A DNA stretch of 64,000 nucleotides, taken from positions 1-64,000 of the forward strand of contig UQLL01000010.1 in assembly GCA_900541835.1 (NCBI GenBank), in the 5' to 3' direction. Every line of letters begins with the position of its first letter. The stretch's first letter is position 1. The translations under genes and the position numbers were made by a program. This DNA comes from an uncultured Porphyromonadaceae bacterium. GTDB taxonomy: Bacteria; Bacteroidota; Bacteroidia; Bacteroidales; Muribaculaceae. Of the stretch, positions 18,288-26,605 are shown in pieces. The notes beneath the pieces were generated by a model. It was not told the origin of the DNA. It saw nothing but the letters and a program-made list of their open reading frames with translations, and ran no database searches.

Positions 18288-19213
18288 TAACGATACTGAT
18301 GTTAGGCGGAGCCAAGCGCGTGTCGGTGGCTCGGCATATAGTCGACGCATTCCGCCGTCGCGGCCGCCAGGCGCGCGTACTGAGCTACGAACTCGACTGG
18401 CAGGTGCCGGCCGTGGCCGTGGCCGAGGTCCTGCCCGGCAAGCGCTGGAGCGACCCGGAGCTGATGCCCGACCTGCGGCGCATCATCGCCGAGCGAAGCG
18501 TCTCGCTGGTGCTGCCCTTCGTGGACCCGGCGGTGGAGATATGCGCCCGCCTCAAGGCCGAGTGCCCGGACGTGTTCATTCCCGTCAGTCCCGAAAGCGT
18601 CTGCCACGCCATGTTCGACAAGGCGGAGGCATACCGCCTCTTCGCCGAAAAGGGCCTGCCTCAGCCGCCCTTGGCGGGCGACTGCTTCCCGCGCATCTAC
18701 AAGCCGCGCACCGGCTCGGCGTCGAAAGGCATCTTCGTGGCCCGCAGGCCCAGCGACATCCCCGAGGGACTGGACGCGGACGCCTACCTGGTGCAGGAGT
18801 TCGTGGAGGATGCCCGCGAGTTCACCGTCGACTGCTACGTGCGCCAGGACGGCGAGATCCTCAGCGTAGTGCCGCGAGAGCGGCTGGAGACGGCCGGAGG
18901 CGAGGCCATGCGCTCCGTCACCGTCGGAGACCCGGCGCTCATCGCCCTCAGCCGCCGGGTACTTGCCGCCATCGAGCTGCGCGGACCCGTCACGCTCCAA
19001 TTCCTGCGCCCCACCTCCGGCGAGTACCTGCTCATGGAGATCAACCCGCGCCTGGGCGGAGGCGTGGTCGCCAGCATCGGCGCCGGCTCGCGCCTGCCCG
19101 ACATGCTCGCCGCCGAGACTCTCGGCCTGATGCCCGAGCCCTTCGGCGGCTGGGTGCCCGGAACCCTCATGGCACGTTACACACAGGAAATAATCTTCGC
19201 CCCATGCAAATAA
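18284..19213 (+). CDS. ATP-grasp ligase
   Basis: Cytosolic ATP-dependent carboxylate ligase, 309 residues. It has an N-terminal pre-ATP-grasp fold (MITILMLGGAKRVSVARHIV), the central lysine region IYKPRTGSASKGIFVA (about 135-150), YLVQEFVEDAREFTVDCYV, and the Mg/ATP site LLMEINPRLGGGVVASIGAG with EINPR (about 250). This is the carbamoyl-phosphate-synthase-like subgroup. It starts within the flippase stop (ATGA) and its end overlaps the HAD gene by 10 bp. Its substrate is unknown; the neighbours suggest amidation or amino-acid addition to a lipid-linked sugar or its precursor. Confidence 0.85.
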   Translation: MITILMLGGAKRVSVARHIVDAFRRRGRQARVLSYELDWQVPAVAVAEVLPGKRWSDPELMPDLRRIIAERSVSLVLPFVDPAVEICARLKAECPDVFIPVSPESVCHAMFDKAEAYRLFAEKGLPQPPLAGDCFPRIYKPRTGSASKGIFVARRPSDIPEGLDADAYLVQEFVEDAREFTVDCYVRQDGEILSVVPRERLETAGGEAMRSVTVGDPALIALSRRVLAAIELRGPVTLQFLRPTSGEYLLMEINPRLGGGVVASIGAGSRLPDMLAAETLGLMPEPFGGWVPGTLMARYTQEIIFAPCK

Positions 19214-19530
19214 TCATAGACCTGGACGGCACCATCTGCCGCGAGATGCGCCAGTTCTCGCGCTGCCTGGCAGAGCCCATGCCGGGCGCCGTCGACACCG
19301 TCAACGCCCTCTACGACGCCGGCCACACCATCATCATCTACTCGGCACGCACATGGGTGGAATACGAGATGACGGTCGACTGGCTCAACCGTCATGGAGT
19401 GAAGTACCACCAGCTGTTCATGGGCAAGCCCGTGGGCGACGTCTGGATCGACGACCGCGCCATCACCGCCGGCGACAACTGGGCCGACATCCGCGCCCGC
19501 CTGCTGCCCCAAGAACCCAAGTCCAAATGA
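19204..19530 (+). CDS. Small HAD-family phosphatase
   Basis: Minimal HAD hydrolase of 108 residues without a cap domain. Motif I is IIDLDGTIC (Asp6 nucleophile, Asp8), motif II is IIYSART, and GKPVGDVWIDDRAI is motif III/IV with paired aspartates. It overlaps the ATP-grasp gene by 10 bp, and the mgtE start lies in its stop codon. It probably dephosphorylates a sugar or acyl phosphate in the same pathway as the two upstream genes. The substrate is inferred from context only. Confidence 0.85.
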   Translation: MQIIIDLDGTICREMRQFSRCLAEPMPGAVDTVNALYDAGHTIIIYSARTWVEYEMTVDWLNRHGVKYHQLFMGKPVGDVWIDDRAITAGDNWADIRARLLPQEPKSK

Positions 19531-20900
19531 AGGAATTCACCGACCACGACATAGAGCGGATAGAGGAGCTCATCGACAACGGCTCGGAGACCGAGGCCCG
19601 CACGGAACTCAACGACCTCCACCCCGCCGACATCGCCGAGCTCTTCCAGAGCCTCGACCTGCGGCAGGCCGAGTGGGCCTTCAACCTCATCGAGGACCCC
19701 GAGAAGAAGGCCGACGTCCTCATGGAACTCGACGAGGAGGACCGCCGCAAGCTCCTCGAAGGCATGGACTCCAGGGAGATCGGCCAGTTCATCGACCTGC
19801 TCGACACCGACGACGCCGTCGACCTCATCCAGGAACTCGACAAGGAGGAGCGCGACGAGGTGATCCAGCACATCGACGACGTGGAGCAGGCCGGGAACAT
19901 CGTCGACCTGCTCAAGTACGACGAGGACACCGCCGGCGGCCTAATGGGCACAGAGATGATCGTAGTCAACGAGAACCTCTCCATGCCCGACTGCATCTCC
20001 GAAATGCGCCGCCAGGCCGAGGAGATGGACGAAATATATTATATATATGTGGTCGACAACGACTCGCGCCTGCAGGGCATCCTGCCGCTGAAGAAGATGC
20101 TCACGCACCCGTCGGTCAGCAAGATCAAGCACGTCATGGACATCGACCCTGTCAGCCTGCACACCGACACGCCCATCGACGAGGTGGCCATCGACTTCGA
20201 GAAGTACGACCTGGTGGCCATGCCGGTGGTCGACGACATCGGGCGCCTGGTGGGCCAGGTGACGGTCGACGACGTCATGGACGAGGTCCGCGAGGCCAGC
20301 GAGCGCGACTACCAGATGGCAGCCGGCATATCCTCGGACATCGACGCCGACGACTCGATATGGGCGCAGACCAAGGCGCGCCTGCCCTGGCTGCTGATCG
20401 GCATCATCGGCGGCATCGTCAACTCCATCATCCTCGGCGGCTTCGAGGAGCAGATCGCCCGCGTGGCCGCCCTGGCGATCTTCATCCCCCTCATCGGCGG
20501 CACCGGCGGCAACGTCGGCGTACAGGCCTCCGCCATCGTCGTGCAGGGCCTGGCCAACGGCCGCCTGTCGCTGCGCGACACCGGAAAGCAGATAGGCCGC
20601 GAGTTCCTAATTTCGCTGGTCAATGCCATCGTAATATCCTGCGTGGTAGCCATATACATCTTCATCGTCATCTCGCAGAGCAAGTACGCCGTGATGGGGG
20701 CCGTGGCCTCGTCGCTGTTCGTGATGGTGGTGTTCGCCACCGTCTTCGGCACCTTCGTGCCACTGATGCTCGAGCGCCTCAAGATCGACCCCGCACGCGC
20801 CACAGGGCCATTCATCCAGATCACCAACGACATCGTGGGCATGTGCATCTACGTCGGCATGTCAACCTGGATGCTGCACCTCTTCAACGTAAGTTTTTAG
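19527..20900 (+). CDS. mgtE: Magnesium transporter MgtE
   Basis: Inner-membrane Mg2+ channel of 457 residues. The acidic N domain (about 1-130, with ELNDLHPADIAELFQSLDL) and two CBS domains (about 135-260; TAGGLMGTEM, VVDNDSRLQGILPLKKML) form the Mg-sensing gate. Five membrane helices follow (about 290-457) with the pore signature GGTGGNVGVQASAIVVQGLA. The start ATG overlaps the HAD stop (ATGA); a longer frame exists upstream inside the HAD gene. It is probably co-transcribed with the flippase operon though functionally unrelated. Confidence 0.95.
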   Translation: MKEFTDHDIERIEELIDNGSETEARTELNDLHPADIAELFQSLDLRQAEWAFNLIEDPEKKADVLMELDEEDRRKLLEGMDSREIGQFIDLLDTDDAVDLIQELDKEERDEVIQHIDDVEQAGNIVDLLKYDEDTAGGLMGTEMIVVNENLSMPDCISEMRRQAEEMDEIYYIYVVDNDSRLQGILPLKKMLTHPSVSKIKHVMDIDPVSLHTDTPIDEVAIDFEKYDLVAMPVVDDIGRLVGQVTVDDVMDEVREASERDYQMAAGISSDIDADDSIWAQTKARLPWLLIGIIGGIVNSIILGGFEEQIARVAALAIFIPLIGGTGGNVGVQASAIVVQGLANGRLSLRDTGKQIGREFLISLVNAIVISCVVAIYIFIVISQSKYAVMGAVASSLFVMVVFATVFGTFVPLMLERLKIDPARATGPFIQITNDIVGMCIYVGMSTWMLHLFNVSF

Positions 20901-20949
20901 CTAATCTCAGCTAAGGCCAGCTGACCATAGCTGAAAATCATCAACTGAA
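20901..20949. other. Short CAGCT-rich spacer between mgtE and mutS
   Basis: Contains repeated AGCT/CAGCTGA words (CTCAGCTAAGGCCAGCTGAC and ATAGCTGA). I see no promoter or terminator; a run-on transcript into mutS is likely. Confidence 0.4.
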
Positions 20950-23595
20950 ATGGCTAAGAAAATAGCGGAGACTCCGCTGATGAAGCAATACCTGGAGATG
21001 AAGCGCCGGCACCCCGACGCCATCCTGCTGTTCCGCGTGGGCGACTTCTACGAGACGTTCTCCGACGACGCCATCGACGCCAGCCGCATCCTGGGCATCA
21101 CGCTGACGCGCCGCGCCAACGGCTCCGCCTCGTCAATCGAGCTGGCGGGCTTCCCGCACCACGCCCTCGACACCTACCTGCCGCGCCTGGTGCGCGCCGG
21201 GCGCCGTGTGGCCATCTGCGAACAGCTCGAAGACCCCAAGCTCACCAAGAAGCTCGTCAAGCGCGGCATCACCGAGCTCATCACCCCCGGCCTCAACCTC
21301 AGCGACAGCCTGCTCCAGTCGCGCCGCAACAACTTCCTGGCCGGCGTATGCTTCGGACCCAAGCAGGTGGGCATGGCCTTCCTCGACATCTCCACCGGCG
21401 AGTTCCTCTGCGCCCAGGGAACGCCGCAGTACGCCGACAAGCTCATGGGCGCCATCGGCCCCGCCGAGCTGGTGATGATGCGCGGCGACAAGGCCCGCGC
21501 CGCACGCCTGGCGCCACCATCGTGCGCCCTTTATGAGCTGGAGGACTGGATATACACCGAGCAGGCCGCCCACGAACGCCTCACCCGCCACTTCTCCACC
21601 GCCTCGCTCCGAGGCTTCGGCGTAGACGACCTCCCGCTGGGCGTCATAGCAGCCGGCTCGCTGCTCTACTACCTCGACGCCACCGAGCACAAGCAGATAG
21701 CCCACATCACCTCCCTGGCCCGCATCGACGAGGAACGGTACGTGCGCCTCGACCGCTTCACCGTCCGCAACCTCGAGATCATCGACCCATTAGGGGAAGG
21801 CGGCAAAAGCCTGCTCGACATCCTCGACCGCACCTGCTGCCCCCCCGGGGCGCGCATGCTCCGCCGCCGCCTCGTCATGCCCCTGGCGCACGTCGACGAG
21901 ATAAACGCCCGCCTCGACATGGTCCAGATCCTATACGACGACCCGGAGCTGCGCTCGCACCTGTCCGACATCCTCACCGACATCGGCGACCCGGAGCGCA
22001 TCGCCTCCAAGATCGGCGCCCGGCGCGTCGGGCCGCGCGAGATGCTCCGCCTGCTCCAGTCGCTCCAGGCCTTCGACTGCCTCCGCGCCCTGCTCGACTC
22101 CTCAGGCTTCGACCAGCTGCACCGCACCGCCGAGAGCATCGACCCCCTCACAGAGCTCACACGCCGCCTGCGCGCCACCCTGCGCGACGACGCCCCCACC
22201 ATGCTCAGCCAGGGCAACGTCATAGCCCCCGGCGTCGACGACGAGCTCGACCAGCTCCACGACCTGCTCGACCACAGCAACGAGCGCCTCGACCAGATGC
22301 TCCAGGCCGAGATCGCCGCCACCGGCATAGCCTCGCTCAAGCGCGGCTACAACTCCGTGTTCGGCTACTACTTCGAGGTGCGCAACACCTACCGCGACAA
22401 GGCCCCGGCCCACTGGATCCGCAAGCAGACCCTGGTGGGCGCCGAGCGGTACATAACCCCCGAGCTCAAGGAGCTGGAGCAGAAGATCCTCGGCGCCGAG
22501 GAGCGCATCGCCGCCATCGAGAGCCGCATCTTCAACGAGCTCATTGAGACGGCAGTGCGCTACATCCCCGCCATCATGCGCGACGCCCAGGAGGCCGCCG
22601 GACTCGACTGCGACCTATCGGCCGCCACAGCCGCCATCGACAACCACTACGTCCGCCCCGCCGTCGACGACTCCCTGGAGCTCGACATCACCGACGGGCG
22701 CCACCCCGTCATCGAGCAGATGCTCCCCCCCGGCGAGATGTACGTGGCCAACTCCGTGCGCCTCGATACCGAGCGCCAGCAGATCATGGTCATCACCGGG
22801 CCCAACATGAGCGGCAAGTCGGCCCTGCTGCGCCAGACCGCCCTCATCGCCCTCATGGCCCAGGCCGGGCAGTTCGTGCCAGCGCGCTCGGCCCGCGTCG
22901 GCGCCATCGACAAGATCTTCACCCGCGTCGGCGCCAGCGACAACATATCACGCGGCGAGTCCACCTTCATGGTCGAGATGACCGAGGCCGCATCCATCCT
23001 CAACAATATGTCGCGCCGGTCGCTGATACTATTCGACGAGCTCGGCCGAGGCACCTCCACCTACGACGGCATCTCCATCGCCTGGGCCATCGTCGAGAAC
23101 ATCCACGAGAACGGCGCCTGCCGACCCCGCACCCTCTTCGCCACCCACTACCACGAGCTCAACGAGATGGAGAAGTCCTTCCCCCGCGTGGTCAACTACA
23201 ACGTGGCCGTGAGCGAGCACGACGGCAAGGTGCTCTTCCTGCGCAAGCTCGAGAAGGGGGGCTCGGCCCACAGCTTCGGCATCCACGTGGCACGCATCGC
23301 CGGCATCCCGCCCTCGATCGTCAAGCGCGCCGGGGAGGTGCTCCGCGAGCTCGAGTCCACCTCCCGCCAGGAAAGCAAAGAGAGCGAGTCCGACCCCGCC
23401 AAACCCGACATGGCAGGCCTGGGCAAGCGACGCGAGGGATACCAGACATCCATCTTCCAGCTCGACGACCCCCTGCTCGGCCAGATCCGCGACCGCATCC
23501 TCGGACTCGACATCGATAACCTCACCCCCATCCAGGCCCTCACCACCCTCCACGGCCTCAAGTCACTCCTCACCGGCAAACCAGAACAAAGATGA
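20950..23595 (+). CDS. mutS: DNA mismatch repair ATPase MutS
   Basis: Recognises mismatches and starts repair with MutL. Length of 881 residues is normal. The N-terminal mismatch-binding domain starts at TPLMKQYLEMKRRHPDAILL and includes GDFYETF, the Phe-x-Glu-like mismatch reader. Core and clamp domains follow. The ATPase carries Walker A GPNMSGKSA (617-625), Walker B LILFDELGRGTSTYDG and the ATHYHEL switch. The C-terminus ends with the dimerisation segment LDIDNLTPIQALTTLHGLKS. The next gene starts in its stop codon (ATGA). Confidence 0.97.
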   Translation: MAKKIAETPLMKQYLEMKRRHPDAILLFRVGDFYETFSDDAIDASRILGITLTRRANGSASSIELAGFPHHALDTYLPRLVRAGRRVAICEQLEDPKLTKKLVKRGITELITPGLNLSDSLLQSRRNNFLAGVCFGPKQVGMAFLDISTGEFLCAQGTPQYADKLMGAIGPAELVMMRGDKARAARLAPPSCALYELEDWIYTEQAAHERLTRHFSTASLRGFGVDDLPLGVIAAGSLLYYLDATEHKQIAHITSLARIDEERYVRLDRFTVRNLEIIDPLGEGGKSLLDILDRTCCPPGARMLRRRLVMPLAHVDEINARLDMVQILYDDPELRSHLSDILTDIGDPERIASKIGARRVGPREMLRLLQSLQAFDCLRALLDSSGFDQLHRTAESIDPLTELTRRLRATLRDDAPTMLSQGNVIAPGVDDELDQLHDLLDHSNERLDQMLQAEIAATGIASLKRGYNSVFGYYFEVRNTYRDKAPAHWIRKQTLVGAERYITPELKELEQKILGAEERIAAIESRIFNELIETAVRYIPAIMRDAQEAAGLDCDLSAATAAIDNHYVRPAVDDSLELDITDGRHPVIEQMLPPGEMYVANSVRLDTERQQIMVITGPNMSGKSALLRQTALIALMAQAGQFVPARSARVGAIDKIFTRVGASDNISRGESTFMVEMTEAASILNNMSRRSLILFDELGRGTSTYDGISIAWAIVENIHENGACRPRTLFATHYHELNEMEKSFPRVVNYNVAVSEHDGKVLFLRKLEKGGSAHSFGIHVARIAGIPPSIVKRAGEVLRELESTSRQESKESESDPAKPDMAGLGKRREGYQTSIFQLDDPLLGQIRDRILGLDIDNLTPIQALTTLHGLKSLLTGKPEQR

Positions 23596-24743
23596 AAATC
23601 GCATACGACGGCAAGCGGGCCATCCGCAACCTCACCGGGCTGGGCAACTACTCGCGCCTGGTAATCGAGACCATGTCGGCGGCCCTGACGGCCGACGACC
23701 ACCTGGTCTACGTCCCCGACATGCGCACAAACGACCGCCTCGGCACCCTGCAGCGACGCCCCAACGTCACCTTCCGCCAGCCGGACCGTTTCTACGCCTG
23801 GCCCAAGGCCCTCTGGCGCTCCTGGGGCGTCACCGCACAGGCCGTACGCGAAGGCGCCACCATATACCACGGCCTCAGCAATGAGCTGCCGCTCAACATA
23901 CACCGCTCCCCCATCGCCTCCGTCGTCACCATCCACGACGTCATCTACCGGCGCCTGCCCGACTGCTACCCGCCCATAGACCGACGCCTCTACGACCTCA
24001 AGTACGGCCACGCCGCCCGCCACGCCGACCACGTCATCGCCATCTCCGAGGCCACCCGACGCGACGTCATGGAACTCTACGGAGTCCCGGAAGGCCGCAT
24101 CACCGTCATCCGCCAGGGCTGCAGCCCCATCTTCGCACAGGAAGTCCCGCCGACCGACAAGGAGGCCGTGCGCAACCGCTACCGCCTGCCCGCCCGATAC
24201 CTGGTGCAGGTCGGCACCATCGAGAAGCGCAAGAACCTCGAGACGAGCCTCCGCGCCCTGGCCAACATGCCCGAGGACATACACCTGGTGGCCGTCGGCA
24301 ACGGTCGCGGATACCTCAAGGAGATGCTCGTCCTGGCCGAAGAACTCGGTGTGCGCCGACGCCTGCACGTGCTCCGCGACGTTCCCTTCGCCGACCTGCC
24401 CGCCATCTACCGCATGGCCCTGGCGGCCCTCTACCCCTCCCGCTACGAGGGCTTCGGCATCCCCGTCCTGGAGGCCCTCACCTGCGGCGTCCCCACGGTG
24501 ACGAGCAACGTCTCCTCCCTGCCCGAGGCCGGAGGAGACGCCGCCTTCCTCGTCGCACCCGACGACGTACGTGCCCTCACCCAGGCCGTCCACGCCATCT
24601 ACAAGGGAGGCCCGGACATCGACGCCCGCCGCCAGCGCGGCCTGCGCCATGCCGCCACCTTCGCCGCAACAGACATCGCCGACCGCATCCACTCAGTATA
24701 CAAAACCGCCATCGCCGACCACAAAAAGCTAAGGAAATCGTAG
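23592..24743 (+). CDS. Glycosyltransferase (GT4 type)
   Basis: Cytosolic sugar transferase of 383 residues with a GT-B fold: N-terminal acceptor domain beginning MKIAYDGKRAIRNLTGLGNY, and a C-terminal nucleotide-sugar domain with VGTIEKRKNLETSLRALA and YPSRYEGFGIPVLEALTCG, the E-x7-E motif of GT4. It overlaps the end of mutS by 4 bp. The TAG stop (24741-24743) is part of a palindromic repeat (GTAGGAATGCACC), so the original C-terminus may have been altered. Acceptor and sugar are unknown; it may work with the upstream flippase operon. Confidence 0.88.
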   Translation: MKIAYDGKRAIRNLTGLGNYSRLVIETMSAALTADDHLVYVPDMRTNDRLGTLQRRPNVTFRQPDRFYAWPKALWRSWGVTAQAVREGATIYHGLSNELPLNIHRSPIASVVTIHDVIYRRLPDCYPPIDRRLYDLKYGHAARHADHVIAISEATRRDVMELYGVPEGRITVIRQGCSPIFAQEVPPTDKEAVRNRYRLPARYLVQVGTIEKRKNLETSLRALANMPEDIHLVAVGNGRGYLKEMLVLAEELGVRRRLHVLRDVPFADLPAIYRMALAALYPSRYEGFGIPVLEALTCGVPTVTSNVSSLPEAGGDAAFLVAPDDVRALTQAVHAIYKGGPDIDARRQRGLRHAATFAATDIADRIHSVYKTAIADHKKLRKS

Positions 24744-24806
24744 GAATGCACCCTGTGCATCCGAAAAGATTCACGAGGCGGATGCACCAGGGTGCAGCCA
24801 TACAAT
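24740..24806. repeat. Two palindromic repeat copies between the GT4 gene and rsmH
   Basis: GTAGGAATGCACCCTGTGCA (24740-24759) followed by TCCG, and GCGGATGCACCAGGGTGCAG (24779-24798) followed by CCATACAA. The first supplies the TAG stop of the glycosyltransferase. Confidence 0.75.
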
Positions 24807-24821
24807 CCCCAACTAAAACCC

Positions 24822-25736
24822 ATGTCCACCCCCTACCACATACCGGCACTGCTGCAGCCTACCGTCGACGCGCTTGACATTCAGCCGTCAGGACGATATG
24901 CCGACGCCACCTTCGGCGGCGGCGGACACTCGCGTGCCATTATGGAGCGCCTCGGACCCGACGGCCACCTCTACGGCTTCGACCGCGACATAGACGCCCG
25001 CGCCAATGCTCCGCAGGATGCCCGTTTCACTTTCGTTCACGGCGACTTCCGCTACATGCGCAATTTCCTGGATTACCTCGGCGCTCTGCCGGTGCAGGGC
25101 ATCGTGGCGGACCTGGGCGTGTCGTTCCATCACTTCGATGAAGCGGAGCGGGGCTTCTCGTTCCGCGCCGACGCGCCCCTGGACATGCGCATGAACCAGT
25201 CGGCCCCGCGCACCGCCGCCCACCTCCTCGCCGACATACCGCAGAAGGACCTGGAGCGCCTGCTGCGCGTCTACGCCGACCTGCGCAACCCGCGCCGCGT
25301 GGCCGAGGCGCTCGTCCGCGCCCGTGCCGAAAAGCCCATCCTCACCACGGCACAGCTGGCCGAAGCCGCCGAACCGGCCCTCGACCCCAGGCGCGTCAAG
25401 AAAGAGATGGCACAGCTCTTCCAGGCGCTCCGCATCGAGGTCAACGGCGAGATCCAGGCCCTGGAGCAGCTCCTGCTCACCGCCGCCGACATGCTCGCCC
25501 CCGGCGGACGACTCGCCATCCTCACCTACCACAGCGTCGAAGACCGCCTCGTCAAGAACTTCTTCCGCTCCGGACGCCTCGACGGCGACGTCCGGACCGA
25601 CATCTACGGCCGAGTCCAGTCCCCATGGAAACCCCTGAGCCGCCAGCCCATAGTCGCCTCCGAGGCCGAGGTCGAAGCCAACCCCCGCGCCCGTTCCGCC
25701 AAGCTGCGAGCTGCCGAATTAATCAGAAATCAATAA
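24822..25736 (+). CDS. rsmH: 16S rRNA (cytosine-1402-N4)-methyltransferase RsmH
   Basis: SAM-dependent methyltransferase (formerly MraW) acting on 16S rRNA C1402; 304 residues. Motif I is ATFGGGGHSRAIMERLG (about 25-41); GIVADLGVSFHHFDEAERGFSF and DMRMNQ are family hallmarks; GGRLAILTYHSVEDRLVKNF is the late motif. It is the first gene of the division/cell-wall cluster here; no mraZ precedes it. A further ATG at 24792 lies inside the repeat region, so 24822 is preferred. Confidence 0.95.
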   Translation: MSTPYHIPALLQPTVDALDIQPSGRYADATFGGGGHSRAIMERLGPDGHLYGFDRDIDARANAPQDARFTFVHGDFRYMRNFLDYLGALPVQGIVADLGVSFHHFDEAERGFSFRADAPLDMRMNQSAPRTAAHLLADIPQKDLERLLRVYADLRNPRRVAEALVRARAEKPILTTAQLAEAAEPALDPRRVKKEMAQLFQALRIEVNGEIQALEQLLLTAADMLAPGGRLAILTYHSVEDRLVKNFFRSGRLDGDVRTDIYGRVQSPWKPLSRQPIVASEAEVEANPRARSAKLRAAELIRNQ

Positions 25737-25790
25737 CCCCGAATTAGCAAATTGCCACATTGCGCCATCACCTTTATCCACTTGTTGTAA

Positions 25791-25812
25791 TGATGCACCC
25801 TGGCGCATCCGC
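25791..25812. repeat. Palindromic repeat copy between rsmH and ftsL
   Basis: TGATGCACCCTGGCGCATCC followed by GC: one arm is intact, the other has one substitution. Confidence 0.65.
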
Positions 25813-25835
25813 AATCCCTCATCCATAGACTAAAA

Positions 25836-26225
25836 ATGGCCCCCAAAAAACAATCATCCGCGCCCGGCACCATCCGCGCCAAGCGCCACGAGCTCGTGGG
25901 CAACATACGCAAGGGACGCGGCATATCCGTCGACTTCTTCCGCCGCAACGGCTGGCTCATCATCTTCCTGACCGTCATCATCCTGGTGCTCATCGGCGTC
26001 CGCTACCGCACACGCGTATATATGCGCGAAATCAAGGAGTTACGCCAGGAGCTGCGCAGCGCCGAAAACGAATACATCGAGGAGAAGGCCCGCTACATGA
26101 GCCTCATCCGCGAGACCGACATGGTGCAGATGTCGGCCCGCTACAACCTCGGCCTGACCTTCTCCGACAAGCCCCCCTACACCCTCCGCCTCGACGCCCT
26201 CGATTCCCTCCCTCCCGCCAAATAA
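25836..26225 (+). CDS. ftsL: FtsL-like division protein
   Basis: Small bitopic membrane protein of 129 residues in the ftsL position between rsmH and ftsI. A basic cytoplasmic tail (1-45) is followed by one membrane helix (NGWLIIFLTVIILVLIGV, about 47-64) and a periplasmic helix with heptad-like pattern (REIKELRQELRSAENEYIEE), as expected for the coiled coil that binds FtsB/FtsQ. Sequence conservation in this family is very low, so the call rests on topology and position. Confidence 0.75.
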   Translation: MAPKKQSSAPGTIRAKRHELVGNIRKGRGISVDFFRRNGWLIIFLTVIILVLIGVRYRTRVYMREIKELRQELRSAENEYIEEKARYMSLIRETDMVQMSARYNLGLTFSDKPPYTLRLDALDSLPPAK

Positions 26226-26399
26226 CCCCCTTACCGACACGCCGCTCCATACATGACCGTGGTGGCTTTACCCATCACTCCCTTCCAATACGGATTCTGC
26301 GGAGACCTTTCCGAGACATTCAGGCCCTTTCCACACAAGCCAATTCATAATTTTACGTAAATCGCGAGGGACGCCTCCCGATTTGTCAGGAAAATGTAT

Positions 26400-26407
26400 T
26401 AACTTTG
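26400..26407 (+). promoter_or_regulatory. -7 box of an internal promoter for ftsI and downstream genes
   Basis: TAACTTTG. A TTTG exists at 26382-26385, but the spacer is only 14 bp, so strength is uncertain. Transcription would start about 26411, nearly 200 nt before the likely ftsI start. Confidence 0.45.
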
Positions 26408-26448
26408 CATTCCTGACTGAACCCCGGCGACAACGACAGGCAATGTAG

Positions 26449-26468
26449 GGCTTAACCATGGTTAAGCC
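26449..26468. promoter_or_regulatory. Perfect 20-bp palindrome upstream of ftsI
   Basis: GGCTTAACCATGGTTAAGCC reads the same on both strands. It lies about 40 bp downstream of the predicted transcription start, where it could be an operator for a dimeric regulator or form a hairpin in the leader. It is unrelated to the GGACGCAC repeats. Confidence 0.5.
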
Positions 26469-26511
26469 GAAGCCGCACCCGGCATCAGAGTCCAGGCAAC
26501 CCGGATGGTGC

Positions 26512-26591
26512 GGACGCACGGGCCGTGCACCCATGCAGCCATCGCGGCAGCAACTCTCAACCCTCAGGTACGCACCAAGGTGCGACCCTAC
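26512..26591. repeat. Two palindromic repeat copies at the ftsI 5' end
   Basis: GGACGCACGGGCCGTGCACC (26512-26531) and GGTACGCACCAAGGTGCGAC followed by CCTAC (26568-26591). They sit between the upstream in-frame ATG (26525) and the start of FtsI-like sequence. Confidence 0.7.
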
Positions 26592-26605
26592 AACTCGCTA
26601 CTGAA

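Larger units (their letters stand above)
26226..26605. other. 380-bp gap before ftsI: internal promoter, palindrome and two repeats
   Basis: Unusually long for a division cluster. It holds a -7 box (TAACTTTG, 26400-26407), a perfect 20-bp palindrome (26449-26468) and two palindromic repeat copies (26512-26532, 26568-26591). No convincing gene is present; an ATG inside the palindrome (26458) opens about 48 codons that I do not trust. Confidence 0.6.
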
